DNA from: Palleronia salina
Lineage (GTDB): Bacteria; Pseudomonadota; Alphaproteobacteria; Rhodobacterales; Rhodobacteraceae
Assembly: GCF_900141995.1 (NCBI RefSeq)
Contig: NZ_FQZA01000008.1
Span: 1 to 64,000 of the forward strand
DNA: 64,000 nt
Direction: 5' to 3'
Shown here: positions 36,598 through 48,369 of the stretch, piece after piece
Layout of the letters: every line of letters begins with the position of its first letter
How positions within the stretch are numbered: position 1 is the stretch's first letter
The notes under the pieces: model-generated
What the model was told of the DNA's origin: nothing
What the model saw: the letters and a program-made list of their open reading frames with translations, nothing else
The model's database searches: none
Position numbers and translations under genes: made by a program

Positions 36598-37439
36598 GGG
36601 CGGTCCTTCACGGGGGCTATGACGCGGTTGTCGATCAGTAGCACGGGACCGAAGCGAACGGCCAGAAGCACCACGACCGGCGTATCGGGCGTGCCGGTCA
36701 CGGGGGCCAGGGTCGCGGCGTCGCGGATATCGATGGATGCGATCTCGGCGCCTTCGGCCCGCTCCAGGATCTCGCGCAGAAGCTTGCGCATCCGCCCCAC
36801 CGACAGGCCGGGTCGTCCCTGGACGGCCGACAGCGCGGCATGCAGGGCAGGGGCCGCGGCCCGCGCCTCGGGCGTCAGGCGCAGGTTGCGCGACGACATG
36901 GCCAGCCCGTCGGCCTCGCGCATGGTGGGCACGCCTTCGATGCGCACGGGGATGTCGAGGTCGCGCACCATGGTGCGGATCACCTGCAACTGCTGGTAGT
37001 CCTTCTCGCCGAAATAGGCGGCGTCGGGCTGGCAGATATTGAACAGCTTGGTGACCACCGTAGCCACGCCCCGGAAATGGCCGGGCCGCAGGCGACCGAT
37101 CAGGATCTTCGCCAGCTGCGTGGTCTCGACGACGGTCTGCGCGTCGGGGTGGTACATCTCGGCCGGGGCGGGGGTGAAGACGGCATCGACGCCCTCGGCC
37201 CGCAAGAGCGCAAGGTCAGCCTCGGCCGCGCGGGGATAGGTGTCGAGATCCTCGTTGGGTCCGAACTGCGTGGGATTCACGAAGATGGTGGCGATCACGT
37301 GGTCGTTCTCGGCCCGGGCGCGGCGCACCAGGCTCAGGTGCCCCTCGTGGAGCGCGCCCATGGTCGGCACCAGCCCCACCTTGCCGGGCAATGCCGCGCG
37401 AAAGCTGCGCAGGCTCGTCTTCGTCTCGCATATGTCCAT
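36594..37439 (-). CDS. panC: Pantothenate synthetase
   Basis: The product is 281 aa starting at 37439 ([18 protein letters not shown]); the frame runs further to 37640. It joins pantoate and beta-alanine using ATP. Marks: [41 protein letters not shown] segment ([12 protein letters not shown] here), [31 protein letters not shown]. Overlaps panB. Confidence 0.96.
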   Translation of the reverse strand: MDICETKTSLRSFRAALPGKVGLVPTMGALHEGHLSLVRRARAENDHVIATIFVNPTQFGPNEDLDTYPRAAEADLALLRAEGVDAVFTPAPAEMYHPDAQTVVETTQLAKILIGRLRPGHFRGVATVVTKLFNICQPDAAYFGEKDYQQLQVIRTMVRDLDIPVRIEGVPTMREADGLAMSSRNLRLTPEARAAAPALHAALSAVQGRPGLSVGRMRKLLREILERAEGAEIASIDIRDAATLAPVTGTPDTPVVVLLAVRFGPVLLIDNRVIAPVKDRP

Positions 37440-37672
37440 CGCAACTCCCCCCGGTCGGGTGCCCCGCTTCGGGGCTGCCCTCGATCCCGCAGATAGCCCG
37501 GAGGCCCCCGCGGGTCCAAGGGGGAAAGCCTCGCACGCCAAAGGCGATTGTGGGGCGCCGGCCACAGGCTGCCGCAATGTCAAATGACAATGGCACCGGC
37601 TGACGTGGCCCGTGTTAAGGTCACCGGATAACACGCGCAAAAAGCGCGGAAAAGACAGAGGCAGGCCGGAAC

Positions 37673-38761
37673 GTGACGATAGCCAAGGGCACGTTCGTCA
37701 TCGCTTGGTCGCAAACGGAACTCGACGGGCTTCGAGCGCCGCCACCCACGGCGCTTTTGGCCGGAGCATGCTGGTCATGGACCGGCGAGGCGGTGTGCGT
37801 TGACGACACGAACCATATACTGGTCCTCAGGGGCCATGAAGGACAAGCTGATCTCGGGCGGCGCGCGGCGCGAGCTGCGCATCGCATGCTGCGGCGCGCG
37901 GCTGTCGATATCGGTGAACCACTGGACCCCGAGGCGGCGCATCTCGACCCCGACCGTGCCTTCACGGTCACTGACGGACGCCAGGTCTGGCGTCTCGCCC
38001 TGATAGAAACGGCGCTTGCGGCTCAGCCGCTTCTGATGGCGCAGGGTTCCCTGCCGCCGCGCGGCCGCGATCTCTGGGTCGTCCGTGCGCCGGAACCGTC
38101 CCCGTCGCGCCTGATGCGACCCGATCCACGGGTGATCTGCTTTACCTCCGGAACGCCGTTGCTGACGCCGGATGGATACCGTCCGGTCGAAGACCTGTGT
38201 GTGGGCGACCGGATCATGACCCGCGACGACGGGGCGCAGGAGATCCTGTGGATCGGCGAGACGACCCTGTCGGGCGCGCGGCTGGCGGCCGCGCCGCACC
38301 TGCGCCCGGTCCGACTGCGCGCCCACGCCATGGCAGATGGGATGCCCGATGGCGACCTGCTGGTGTCGCCCCGGCACCGCATCCTTGTGGGCGGGCAGGC
38401 GGCGCGCGACTTGTTCAACACGCCCGAGGTCCTGGTCGCCGCGCGCGACCTGGTGAACGACCGGACGATCCTGGTCGACCATTCCTCGCGGTCGGTGCGC
38501 TATGTCCACATTCTGATGGAGCGCCACCAGGTGATCTTCGCCAACGGGATCGCGTCCGAGAGCTTTCACCCCGCCGACGCGGATCTCGACGCGCTGGCGC
38601 CCGCTGACCGGGTTGCGCTGGAACGGGCCGTTCCGGGACTTCCCGCCAACCCCGAAAGCTACGGCGATCTGGCCCGCCGCACGCTGGGTCCGGCCGAGGC
38701 CGCGATCCTTCTGCAAGGCGCCCGGTCGGACGCATTGACACTGTCCGCAGGGCGCGTATAA
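37673..38761 (+). CDS. Hint-domain protein (hedgehog/intein-like)
   Basis: The product is 362 aa, GTG start (GGAACGTG context). The Hint core begins ICFTSGTPLLTPDGYRPVED and continues LCVGDRIMTRDDGAQEILWI, with the nucleophilic Cys in ICFTSGT; the block LLVSPRHRILVGG follows, and ERHQVIFANGIASESFHP carries the terminal His-rich part. In Rhodobacteraceae such Hint_2 domains occur as stand-alone proteins or at the ends of secreted proteins; their self-processing role is uncertain. The N-terminal ~160 aa has no recognised domain. Divergent from panC. Confidence 0.85.
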   Translation: MTIAKGTFVIAWSQTELDGLRAPPPTALLAGACWSWTGEAVCVDDTNHILVLRGHEGQADLGRRAARAAHRMLRRAAVDIGEPLDPEAAHLDPDRAFTVTDGRQVWRLALIETALAAQPLLMAQGSLPPRGRDLWVVRAPEPSPSRLMRPDPRVICFTSGTPLLTPDGYRPVEDLCVGDRIMTRDDGAQEILWIGETTLSGARLAAAPHLRPVRLRAHAMADGMPDGDLLVSPRHRILVGGQAARDLFNTPEVLVAARDLVNDRTILVDHSSRSVRYVHILMERHQVIFANGIASESFHPADADLDALAPADRVALERAVPGLPANPESYGDLARRTLGPAEAAILLQGARSDALTLSAGRV

Positions 38762-38871
38762 GCCGCCGCTCATTGGTGTTGGTGGCCCCCGCAAGGGGAT
38801 GCCTGTCGGCGGCGGGAATGCTCCCAAGGCAAAGGACAACGCCCTTTTGACATGACAAAAGGAGATCAGCC

Positions 38872-39492
38872 GTGACCAAACGCACGTCTGCCAAGTACAA
38901 GATCGACCGCCGCATGGGCGAAAACATCTGGGGTCGCCCCAAGTCGCCGGTGAACCGCCGCGAATACGGCCCCGGCCAGCACGGCCAGCGCCGCAAGGGC
39001 AAGATGTCCGACTTCGGCATCCAGCTGCGCGCCAAGCAGAAGCTCAAGGGCTATTACGGCGACCTGACCGAGAAGCAGTTCCGCCGCATCTATGCCGAAG
39101 CCGAGCGTCGCCGCGGCGACACCGGTGAGATCCTCATCGGCCTGCTGGAGCAGCGCCTGGACGCCGTCGTCTACCGCGCCAAGTTCGTGGCGACCGTCTT
39201 CGCCGCGCGCCAGTTCGTGAACCACGGTCACGTGCTGGTGAACGGCAAGCGCGTGAACATCCCCTCCTACCGCGTCAAGGAAGGCGACGTGGTCGAGGTG
39301 CGCCAGAAGTCGAAGCAGCTCGCCTCGGTGCTGGAAGCCGCCGGCCTGCCCGAGCGTGACGTTCCCGACTACCTGGACGTGGATCACTCGAAGATGACCG
39401 CCACCTTCACCCGCGTGCCCAGCCTGGGCGATGTGCCCTACCCGGTGCAGATGGAACCGAACCTGGTCATCGAATTCTACGCCCAGAACTAA
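38872..39492 (+). CDS. rpsD: 30S ribosomal protein S4
   Basis: The product is 206 aa with a GTG start and AGGAGAT upstream. It has [40 protein letters not shown], and the S4 RNA-binding domain in [11 protein letters not shown] and [21 protein letters not shown]4 nucleates 30S assembly. A good terminator follows directly, so it is likely a single-gene unit as in other alphaproteobacteria. Confidence 0.98.
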   Translation: MTKRTSAKYKIDRRMGENIWGRPKSPVNRREYGPGQHGQRRKGKMSDFGIQLRAKQKLKGYYGDLTEKQFRRIYAEAERRRGDTGEILIGLLEQRLDAVVYRAKFVATVFAARQFVNHGHVLVNGKRVNIPSYRVKEGDVVEVRQKSKQLASVLEAAGLPERDVPDYLDVDHSKMTATFTRVPSLGDVPYPVQMEPNLVIEFYAQN

Positions 39493-39516
39493 GGGCGCGA
39501 AGACCGAAGAATTTCC

Positions 39517-39545
39517 AAGGGCCGTCCCGCCGGGGCGGCCCTTTT
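39517..39545 (+). terminator. Rho-independent terminator of rpsD
   Basis: AAGGGCCG and CGGCCCTT pair with CCC/GGG continuing inside, then TTTT, 25 bp after the rpsD stop. Confidence 0.88.
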
Positions 39546-39747
39546 CGTGTCCGCCAGCGCGCCGCGTGTTCCGGGACGAGGCACCGGGGAACCTTCGCGC
39601 CGGCACCGCCAGCCGGCGGTCAGCCGCAGGGTCCCGGCGGGGCCTCACTGTTTCCCAAAAACTCAATTCCCGATCCGCGTCCAAACGCGTCTGGTCAGGC
39701 TCGGACCGCAACGCTAGAAGGTGCGGGACACGGGAAGGACAGCCACA

Positions 39748-40836
39748 ATGACACACGCCATCGAGCCCAAGGCCGGCATCATGGAAATCGCGCCCTACCA
39801 GGGCGGGGCGAGCCATGCCGAGGGCGTCAGCGACGTGGTCAAGCTGTCGTCGAACGAGAACCCGCTGGGCCCGCCCGAGTCGGCGCGCGAAGCACTGCGC
39901 AAGACCGCGCACCTGCTGCACCGCTACCCGTCCACCGACCACATGAGCCTGCGCCAGGCCATCGGCGAGGTGCATCACCTGGACCCCGCGCGCATCATCT
40001 GCGGCGCGGGCAGCGACGAGATCATCCACATGATCTGCCAGGCCTATACCGGCCCCGGCACCGAGGTGATCCACACCGAGCATGGCTTCGCCATGTACCG
40101 CATCAGCACGCTGGCCTCGGGCGCCACGCCGATCGAGGTCCCCGAGCACGAGCGCAAGGTCGACGTGGACGCCATCCTCGACGCCGTGAGCTTCCGCACC
40201 CGTCTGGTTTTCGTCGCGAACCCCGCCAATCCCACCGGCACCATGCTGGGCAGCAACGAGATGGGCCGCCTTGCGGCCGAGCTGCCCGATCACGTGCTGC
40301 TGGTGCTGGACGGCGCCTATGCCGAGTATGTCGACGGCTACGATGGCGGCGCCAAGCTGGTGGACAAGCGCGAGAATGTCGTGATGACGCGCACCTTCTC
40401 GAAGATCTACGGGCTGGGCGGCCTGCGGGTCGGCTGGGCCTATGGACCGGCCCACGTGATCGACGTGCTGAACCGGGTGCGCGGCCCATTCAACCTGGGC
40501 GAGGCGCAGCTGGCCGCCGCCGAGGCCGCCGTGCGCGACCGGGAATTCGTCGACCGCTCGCGCGCCGAGAATGCCCGCATGCGCACCTGGATGGCCAAGG
40601 CGCTGGCCGAGATCGGCGTCATGTCCGACACCTCGACCGCGAATTTCGTTCTGGCGCGCTTCGACAACGCCGACGAAGCTGATGCCTGCGAGGCGCATCT
40701 GCGCGCCGACGGGCTGCTGGTGCGCAAGGTGGCGGGCTATAAGCTGCCCAATTGCCTGCGCATCACCGTGGGCGACGAGGCGTCGTGCCGCCGGGTCGTC
40801 CATTCCATCGGGCAGTTCAAGGGCCAGGACGGGTGA
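39748..40836 (+). CDS. hisC: Histidinol-phosphate aminotransferase
   Basis: The product is 362 aa from ATG 39748 with GGGAAGGA upstream. PLP fold type [48 protein letters not shown], and the PLP lysine in [20 protein letters not shown]. It is paired with prephenate dehydrogenase (GTG overlapping its TGA), which suggests use in aromatic amino-acid transamination as well as histidine synthesis, as known for several alphaproteobacterial HisC homologues. Confidence 0.9.
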   Translation: MTHAIEPKAGIMEIAPYQGGASHAEGVSDVVKLSSNENPLGPPESAREALRKTAHLLHRYPSTDHMSLRQAIGEVHHLDPARIICGAGSDEIIHMICQAYTGPGTEVIHTEHGFAMYRISTLASGATPIEVPEHERKVDVDAILDAVSFRTRLVFVANPANPTGTMLGSNEMGRLAAELPDHVLLVLDGAYAEYVDGYDGGAKLVDKRENVVMTRTFSKIYGLGGLRVGWAYGPAHVIDVLNRVRGPFNLGEAQLAAAEAAVRDREFVDRSRAENARMRTWMAKALAEIGVMSDTSTANFVLARFDNADEADACEAHLRADGLLVRKVAGYKLPNCLRITVGDEASCRRVVHSIGQFKGQDG

Positions 40837-41756
40837 GCCATCCGCCGGTCTACGAACGGGTCGCGCTGATCGGGCTGGGGCTGATCGCGGGCTCAATGGC
40901 GCTGGCCATGAAGCGCGCGGGCCTCGCGGGCGAGATCGTGGGCACCGCCCGCACCGCCGCGACGCGCGAGGTCGCGTTGAAGCGCGGCCTGTGCGACCGC
41001 GTGTGCGAAACGGCGGCCGAGGCCGTGGAGGATGCCGACCTCGTGGTCCTGTGCGTTCCCGTCGGCGCGATGGAGACCATCGCCATCGAGATCGCGCCCC
41101 ACCTGGCGCCGGGCGCCACGGTGACCGACGTGGGCTCGGTCAAGCGCGCCGTCATCGACGCCGTGGCTCCGCACATCCCCGACGGCATCCACTTCATCCC
41201 GGGCCATCCCCTTGCCGGGACCGAGCAATCGGGCCCCGAAGCGGGCTTTGCCGAGCTGTTCGAGAACCGCTTCACACTGCTCATCGACGACGGGGCCGAC
41301 CCCGATGCCATCGCCCGGCTGGCCAGGCTCTGGACCGAGATGGGCGCGCGGGTCGAGGTCATGGATGCCGATCACCACGACCTTGTCCTGGCCGTGACCA
41401 GCCACACGCCACACCTGATCGCCTACACCATGGTGGGCGTGGCCGATGACCTGCGCCGCGTCACCGACAGCGAGGTCATCAAGTACTCGGCCGCCGGCTT
41501 CCGCGACTTCACCCGGATCGCGGCCAGCGACCCGACCATGTGGCGCGACGTGTTCCTGACCAACAAGGACGCGACACTGGAAATCCTGGGCCGCTTCACC
41601 GAGGAGCTTTTCGCCCTGCAACGCGCCATCCGCACCGGCGATGGCGAGATGCTTCACGACTATTTCACTCGCACCCGGGCGATCCGGCGCGGCATCATCG
41701 ATGCGGGACAGGATACCGCGACGCCGGACTTCGGCCGCGGGGGAGGCAAGCGATGA
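40833..41756 (+). CDS. tyrC: Prephenate/arogenate dehydrogenase
   Basis: The product is 307 aa from GTG 40833, overlapping the hisC stop. NAD-binding [20 protein letters not shown], then [34 protein letters not shown] and [20 protein letters not shown], which contain the catalytic His and substrate Arg region of the family. It oxidatively decarboxylates prephenate (or arogenate) toward tyrosine. Downstream overlaps the extensin-like gene. Confidence 0.94.
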   Translation: MSHPPVYERVALIGLGLIAGSMALAMKRAGLAGEIVGTARTAATREVALKRGLCDRVCETAAEAVEDADLVVLCVPVGAMETIAIEIAPHLAPGATVTDVGSVKRAVIDAVAPHIPDGIHFIPGHPLAGTEQSGPEAGFAELFENRFTLLIDDGADPDAIARLARLWTEMGARVEVMDADHHDLVLAVTSHTPHLIAYTMVGVADDLRRVTDSEVIKYSAAGFRDFTRIAASDPTMWRDVFLTNKDATLEILGRFTEELFALQRAIRTGDGEMLHDYFTRTRAIRRGIIDAGQDTATPDFGRGGGKR

Positions 41757-42373
41757 GACGCGTCTTGTTGGCTTTGACCGCGCTGCTGGTTCTGGGCAGT
41801 TGCGGCAGCCGCGTGATTCACCTGGCGAGCCGGGACGCGGCGTCCTTGCCGGGCCAGGCGCTCTGCGGCGATCCCGCCATCCGCGGCCAGCTGGCCGAAC
41901 CGGTTGGCGGCGCGGGATCCTGCGGCATCGAGAATCCCGTGCGCGTCAGCAGCGTTGCGGGCGTTGTCCTGTCGCAATCGGCACTGCTGGATTGTTCCGC
42001 GGCGCGGTCCCTGCGGGTCTGGGTCGACGACGTGGCCAAGCCCGCGGTCGGGCGGCGCGGCGGGGGCCTGAGTTCGCTGGACGTTGCCGCGCATTACGCC
42101 TGCCGCACCCGCAACAACCAGTCCGGCGCGCGGATCTCCGAGCACGGGCGCGGGCGGGCCATCGACATCTCGGCCATCGGCCTCAGGGATGGCGAACGGA
42201 TCTCGGTGTTGGATCACTGGTCGACCTACCGCCGCGGGCGGCTTTTGCGCCGGTTGCACGGCGGGGCCTGCGGTCCGTTCGGCACGGTGCTGGGGCCTGA
42301 GTCCGACCGGTTCCACCAGGACCACTTCCACTTCGACACGGCCAGCTATCGGTCGGGACCGTACTGCCGGTAG
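41753..42373 (+). CDS. Extensin-like C-terminal domain lipoprotein
   Basis: The product is 206 aa. [20 protein letters not shown] is a lipoprotein signal (lipobox V-L-G-S-C, slightly imperfect). The extensin-like domain has SSLDVAAHYACRTRNNQSG, ARISEHGRGRAIDISAIGL and FHQDHFHFDTA, with the paired His/Asp residues that resemble the zinc site of D-Ala-D-Ala carboxypeptidase-like folds. Possibly peptidoglycan-related. The ATG overlaps the tyrC stop. Confidence 0.85.
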   Translation: MRRVLLALTALLVLGSCGSRVIHLASRDAASLPGQALCGDPAIRGQLAEPVGGAGSCGIENPVRVSSVAGVVLSQSALLDCSAARSLRVWVDDVAKPAVGRRGGGLSSLDVAAHYACRTRNNQSGARISEHGRGRAIDISAIGLRDGERISVLDHWSTYRRGRLLRRLHGGACGPFGTVLGPESDRFHQDHFHFDTASYRSGPYCR

Positions 42374-42432
42374 TCGGGCAGAGGCGAGCGCGAGAGAGCG
42401 GGCCACCGGCCTGCGCCGATGGCCCGAGGTGA

Positions 42433-44328
42433 TCAGGTCTTCGGGTAGCCCAGGTCCGCGATACGCTCGCGCAACTCATCCAGGATCGCGGGATCGTCGA
42501 TGGTGGCGGGCACCTTCACGGTGTCGCCGTCGGCGAGCTTGGCCATGGTCGCACGCAGTGTCTTGCCCGACCGCGTCTTGGGCAGGCGTTCGACAACCAC
42601 GGCCAGCTTGAAGGCGGCGACCGGGCCGATCTTGTCGCGCACCAGCTGCACGCATTCGCGGCAGATCTCGGCGTGGTCGCGGTTGACTCCGCGCGTCAGC
42701 GTCAGGAAGCCCATGGGCAGCTGTCCCTTCAGGTCGTCCGCCACGCCCACCACGGCGCATTCGGCCACGTCGGGATGGGTGGCGAGCACCTCCTCCATCA
42801 GGCCGGTGGACAGGCGATGCCCCGCCACGTTGATGACGTCATCGGTGCGCGCCATGATCCAGATATAGCCGTCCTCGTCCTTCCGGCCGGCGTCGCCGGT
42901 CTCGTAATAGCCGGGGAAGGCGTTCAGGTAGGCGGACTTGAATCGCTCCTCGGCGTTCCACAGGCCCGGCAGCGTGCCCGGCGGCAGCGGCAGCTTGACC
43001 GCGATGGCCCCCAGCTCGCCCGCGGGCAATTCCTGGCCGTCCTCGCCCAGGATGCGCACGTCGTAGCCCGGCATCGGCACGGTGGGCGAGCCGATCTTGA
43101 CCGGCAGCGGCTCGATCCCGACGGGGTTGGCGACCATGGGGAAGCCGGTTTCGGTCTGCCACCAGTGGTCGTAGACCGGCTTGCCGGTCTTGTCCTGCAG
43201 CCATTCGATGGTGGAGGGGTCCGCACGCTCGCCGGCGAGGTAGATCGCGCGCAAGCCGCTCAGGTCATGGTTTTGCAGGAATGTCGCGTCCGGATCCTCG
43301 CGCCGCACCGCACGGAAGGCGGTGGGGGCGGTGAAGAAGGATTTCACGCCGTGTTCCTCGATGACGCGCCAGAAGGTGCCCGCGTCGGGGGTGCCCACCG
43401 GCTTGCCCTCGAACACGACCGAGGTGTTCCCGTGGATCAGCGGCGCGTAGCAGATGTAGCTGTGGCCGACGACCCAGCCCACGTCCGACGCGGCCCAGAA
43501 GACCTCGCCCGGGTCGACGTTGTAGACGGCCTTCATCGTCCAGTTCAGCGCGACAAGGTGCCCGCCGGTGGCGCGCACCACGCCCTTGGGCTGCCCGGTC
43601 GTGCCGGACGTGTAGAGGATGTAGCAGGGGTGGTCGCCGCGCACCGGGACGCAGTCGGCGGGCGTCACGTCTTCCTGCACCTCGTCCCAGTCCAGGTCGC
43701 GCCCGGCGATCAGGTCGGCGCGCAGCTGCTCGCGCTGGAAGATGATGCAGAACTCGGGCTTGTGGGCGGCCAGGTCGATGGCCCCGTCCAGCAGCGGCTT
43801 GTAGGCCACGGTGCGCGACGGCTCGATCCCGCAGGATCCCGCGATGATGGCCTTGGGCTTGGCGTCGTCGATGCGGGTCGCCAGCTCGGCCGAGGCGAAG
43901 CCGCCGAACACGACCGAGTGGATGGCGCCGATCCGCGCGCAGGCCAGCATGGCGACGACGGCCTCGGGCACCATGGGCATGTAGATGATGACCCGGTCGC
44001 CGGTCTCGACCCCCTGCGCCTTCAGCGCGCCGGCCAGCCGCGCGCATTGGTCCTTGAGCTCGGCGTAGGTGATCGTCTTCTTCTGGCCGGTCACGGGGCT
44101 GTCCCAGATCAGGGCGGCCTGGTCGGCGCGCCCGCCCTCGGCGTGACGGTCCACGGCGTTGTAGCAGGTGTTGGTGATGCCGTCGCCGAACCAGTTGTAG
44201 ATCGGGCTGGCGGTGTCATCGAGCGCGCGGGTCGGGAAACTGTCCCAGTGGATCGCGCGCGCCTGCTCCATCCACCAGGCTTCCGGGTCTGCCTTCCAGG
44301 CGGCGTAAGTCTCGGCGTAGCTGGTCAT
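42433..44328 (-). CDS. prpE: Propionyl-CoA synthetase
   Basis: The product is 631 aa, AMP-forming. Marks: WFGDGITNTCYNAVDRH-like N terminus, YTSGTTGQPKGVVRATGGHL (P-loop-like A3), GYYETGDAGRKDEDGYIWIM and LPKTRSGKTLRATM with the acyl-adenylate Lys. It activates propionate (and acrylate in marine Roseobacters) to the CoA thioester. The GxxHLVALNWTM stretch fits PrpE better than acetyl-CoA synthetase. It is a stand-alone gene, convergent with the extensin gene. Confidence 0.92.
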   Translation of the reverse strand: MTSYAETYAAWKADPEAWWMEQARAIHWDSFPTRALDDTASPIYNWFGDGITNTCYNAVDRHAEGGRADQAALIWDSPVTGQKKTITYAELKDQCARLAGALKAQGVETGDRVIIYMPMVPEAVVAMLACARIGAIHSVVFGGFASAELATRIDDAKPKAIIAGSCGIEPSRTVAYKPLLDGAIDLAAHKPEFCIIFQREQLRADLIAGRDLDWDEVQEDVTPADCVPVRGDHPCYILYTSGTTGQPKGVVRATGGHLVALNWTMKAVYNVDPGEVFWAASDVGWVVGHSYICYAPLIHGNTSVVFEGKPVGTPDAGTFWRVIEEHGVKSFFTAPTAFRAVRREDPDATFLQNHDLSGLRAIYLAGERADPSTIEWLQDKTGKPVYDHWWQTETGFPMVANPVGIEPLPVKIGSPTVPMPGYDVRILGEDGQELPAGELGAIAVKLPLPPGTLPGLWNAEERFKSAYLNAFPGYYETGDAGRKDEDGYIWIMARTDDVINVAGHRLSTGLMEEVLATHPDVAECAVVGVADDLKGQLPMGFLTLTRGVNRDHAEICRECVQLVRDKIGPVAAFKLAVVVERLPKTRSGKTLRATMAKLADGDTVKVPATIDDPAILDELRERIADLGYPKT

Positions 44329-44545
44329 GTGGTCTCCTCCCCTGATCGGGGCGGATTATGCCGCCCCGCGCCGCCGCGACAAGCACGGTCCCGGGATGGC
44401 ATCGCTAACAGGCGCCGATTTCTAATGCCGAGGTCTGAATGCGACACCGACGACGCGGATGATCGCGCGGGCCGGAGGTGCAGGGGGCATCCTGTACCCA
44501 GGGCCACGCATGTCCGCGACGGCCCGGACCCGGAGATCGAAGATC

Positions 44546-44665
44546 ATGCCCGACAAGTCCCCGAAAAAGAAGATGAAGCAGGCCCGCCCGGCGCCACCGG
44601 CGCCGACGGCCGACCCGTCCCCCGCGAAGCAACAGCAGAAGAAAGGATCGAAACCCGCCCGCTGA
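44546..44665 (+). CDS. Very small Lys/Pro-rich protein (tentative)
   Basis: The product is 39 aa: MPDKSPKKKMKQARPAPPA, then a QQQKKGSKP end. A GGAGA site lies about 9 nt before the ATG. It is very basic and has no family. It may be a small nucleic-acid-associated protein or a spurious frame; the ribosome site and the continuous Lys-rich composition are the only support. Confidence 0.35.
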   Translation: MPDKSPKKKMKQARPAPPAPTADPSPAKQQQKKGSKPAR

Positions 44666-44777
44666 GGGTCTGTCGAAACCTCCTGCAAGACCGGCCGGGA
44701 CGTGGCGCCCGGCCGGCGCGACGCGCCCCGAAACACATCCTTTCCGCCAGCGGTGCGACCCTCCGGCCGGTGCAAGC

Positions 44778-47057
<2,280 letters not shown>

Positions 47058-47123
47058 CTCTGCCCTCCGCGGTGGTGTTTGCCTTGGGATACGGTGTCGC
47101 GTTCCCCGTGGGAAGGGCGCGCG

Positions 47124-47285
47124 TTACACTCCCAGCGCCGAGCGAAAGATCGGAAGAAGCGCGGCCGCCGCCACGCCGATCGCAGCGCCAAGGCCCAGCC
47201 GGGCTCCGGTCCGCATGCCTTGCGGCAGCAACGCGCCGAGCAGCGCGCAGATCACGCCGTAGAAAATGAGGGGCACGAGATCCAC
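47124..47285 (-). CDS. Small membrane protein, GTG start
   Basis: The product is 53 aa, shorter than most annotation cutoffs. GTG at 47285 is preceded by GGAGG five nt upstream. It reads VDLVPLIFYGVICALLGALL, then PQGMRTGARLGLGAAIGVAA and AALLPIFRSALGV, two membrane helices joined by a basic loop. No family recognised. It lies 66 bp upstream of maeB and could be co-transcribed with it. Confidence 0.6.
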   Translation of the reverse strand: MDLVPLIFYGVICALLGALLPQGMRTGARLGLGAAIGVAAAALLPIFRSALGV

Positions 47286-47349
47286 GGCAGCCTCCGCGCG
47301 GTGCGATACCGCTGAAGGCTACGCCCCGAAGCGCCCGCGCGGCAAGCGT

Positions 47350-47574
47350 TCAGCCCGTTCCGCGCCCGGTGCTTTCTTGCAGCCGGTCGATGGCCTTGGA
47401 CGCATCGGCCTTGGACAGGTCGGGGTCGAACGGCTCGCCCGCTTCCTCGCACAGCGTCTTGAGGTACGATGCTTGAGCGCCGGTCATCATCTCGTCCCCG
47501 GTCACCCAAGCATCCACGGGCTTGTCGGCATTGCCGGGGGCGTCCGCCTTGGGGGTGTCGGTCGTGTCGGTCAT
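47350..47574 (-). CDS. DUF3072 family protein, copy 1
   Basis: The product is 74 aa from Met at 47574 (MTDTTDTPKADAPGNADKP). The conserved end MMTGAQASYLKTLCEEAG, then EPFDPDLSKADASKAIDRLQ, is the DUF3072 motif. A closely related gene (47658-47876) lies immediately upstream. Function unknown. Confidence 0.8.
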   Translation of the reverse strand: MTDTTDTPKADAPGNADKPVDAWVTGDEMMTGAQASYLKTLCEEAGEPFDPDLSKADASKAIDRLQESTGRGTG

Positions 47575-47657
47575 CGTGTCTCTCCGTCGGAAATTGTTCT
47601 GTATTTGTTCCAACGGATGGCGCGCCAGCGGGTTCCGCATGCGCCGCTGCTGTCGGA

Positions 47658-47876
47658 TCAGTCGTCCTTCAGCGCCGCGATCCGGGCGTCGGCCTGATCC
47701 TGGGTCAGGGTGGCGTCGAAAGCCTCGCCCTTTTTCTCGCACAGCTCGCGCAGCTGGGCCGCCTGAACCTCGGTCATGGGCTCGTTGCCATGGGGGTTTT
47801 CACCGGACTCGACGGCGCCGCCGACGGGGAAGGACGCCACGTCCATGGGGCTGTGTTTCTTCTGGTCGTCGCTCAT
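47658..47876 (-). CDS. DUF3072 family protein, copy 2
   Basis: The product is 72 aa from Met at 47876 (MSDDQKKHSPMDVASFPVGG). It shares with its neighbour MTEVQAAQLRELCEKKGEAF and TLTQDQADARIAALKDD. The two differ enough to be an old duplication. No known function; the Met at 47876 follows GAGGAGA. Confidence 0.8.
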   Translation of the reverse strand: MSDDQKKHSPMDVASFPVGGAVESGENPHGNEPMTEVQAAQLRELCEKKGEAFDATLTQDQADARIAALKDD

Positions 47877-47970
47877 CGCGGTCTCCTCACCTTGCGTCAT
47901 GGGGGAAATGCGCGGCGCGCGACCCGGGTTCCGCTTGCCAAGCCCCACCGGCCGGATCAGATTGTCCGCC

Positions 47971-48369
47971 ATGACCGAAGATCTGCTGTCCGCCGCCCGC
48001 GCCGTGCGTGAAAACGCCCATGCGCCCTATTCCAGGTTCAAGGTGGGCGCCGCCCTGCGCTCGACCGAGGGGAACCTGCACCGCGGCTGCAACGTGGAGA
48101 ACGTGGCCTACCCCGAAGGCACCTGCGCCGAGGCGGGGGCGATCGCGGCCATGGTCGCGGCGGGCGACAAGCGTATCGCCGCCATTGCCGTCATCGCCGA
48201 TTGCCCGGCGCCGGTGCCGCCCTGCGGCGGCTGCCGTCAGAAGCTGGCCGAGTTCGCGGATGGCACCGTGCCCGTGACGCTGGCGACGACCGACGGGCAG
48301 GTTCTCGAGACGACCGTGGCGGACCTGCTGCCGGGTGCCTTCGACGCGGGCCACATGGACCGCGCGTGA
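47971..48369 (+). CDS. cdd: Cytidine deaminase
   Basis: The product is 132 aa from ATG 47971. It deaminates cytidine and deoxycytidine. Zinc motifs: NVENVAYPEGTCAEAGAI (Cys, catalytic Glu nearby) and VPPCGGCRQKLAEF (PCxxC). First gene of the salvage operon; deoA's GTG overlaps its TGA. Confidence 0.94.
   Translation: MTEDLLSAARAVRENAHAPYSRFKVGAALRSTEGNLHRGCNVENVAYPEGTCAEAGAIAAMVAAGDKRIAAIAVIADCPAPVPPCGGCRQKLAEFADGTVPVTLATTDGQVLETTVADLLPGAFDAGHMDRA

Noticed and set aside
37577..37632. Small palindromes (TGTCA-AA-TGACA and GTGTTA/TAACAC) between panC and the Hint gene.
   Set aside because: Short and imperfectly placed; possible operators, but too weak to call.
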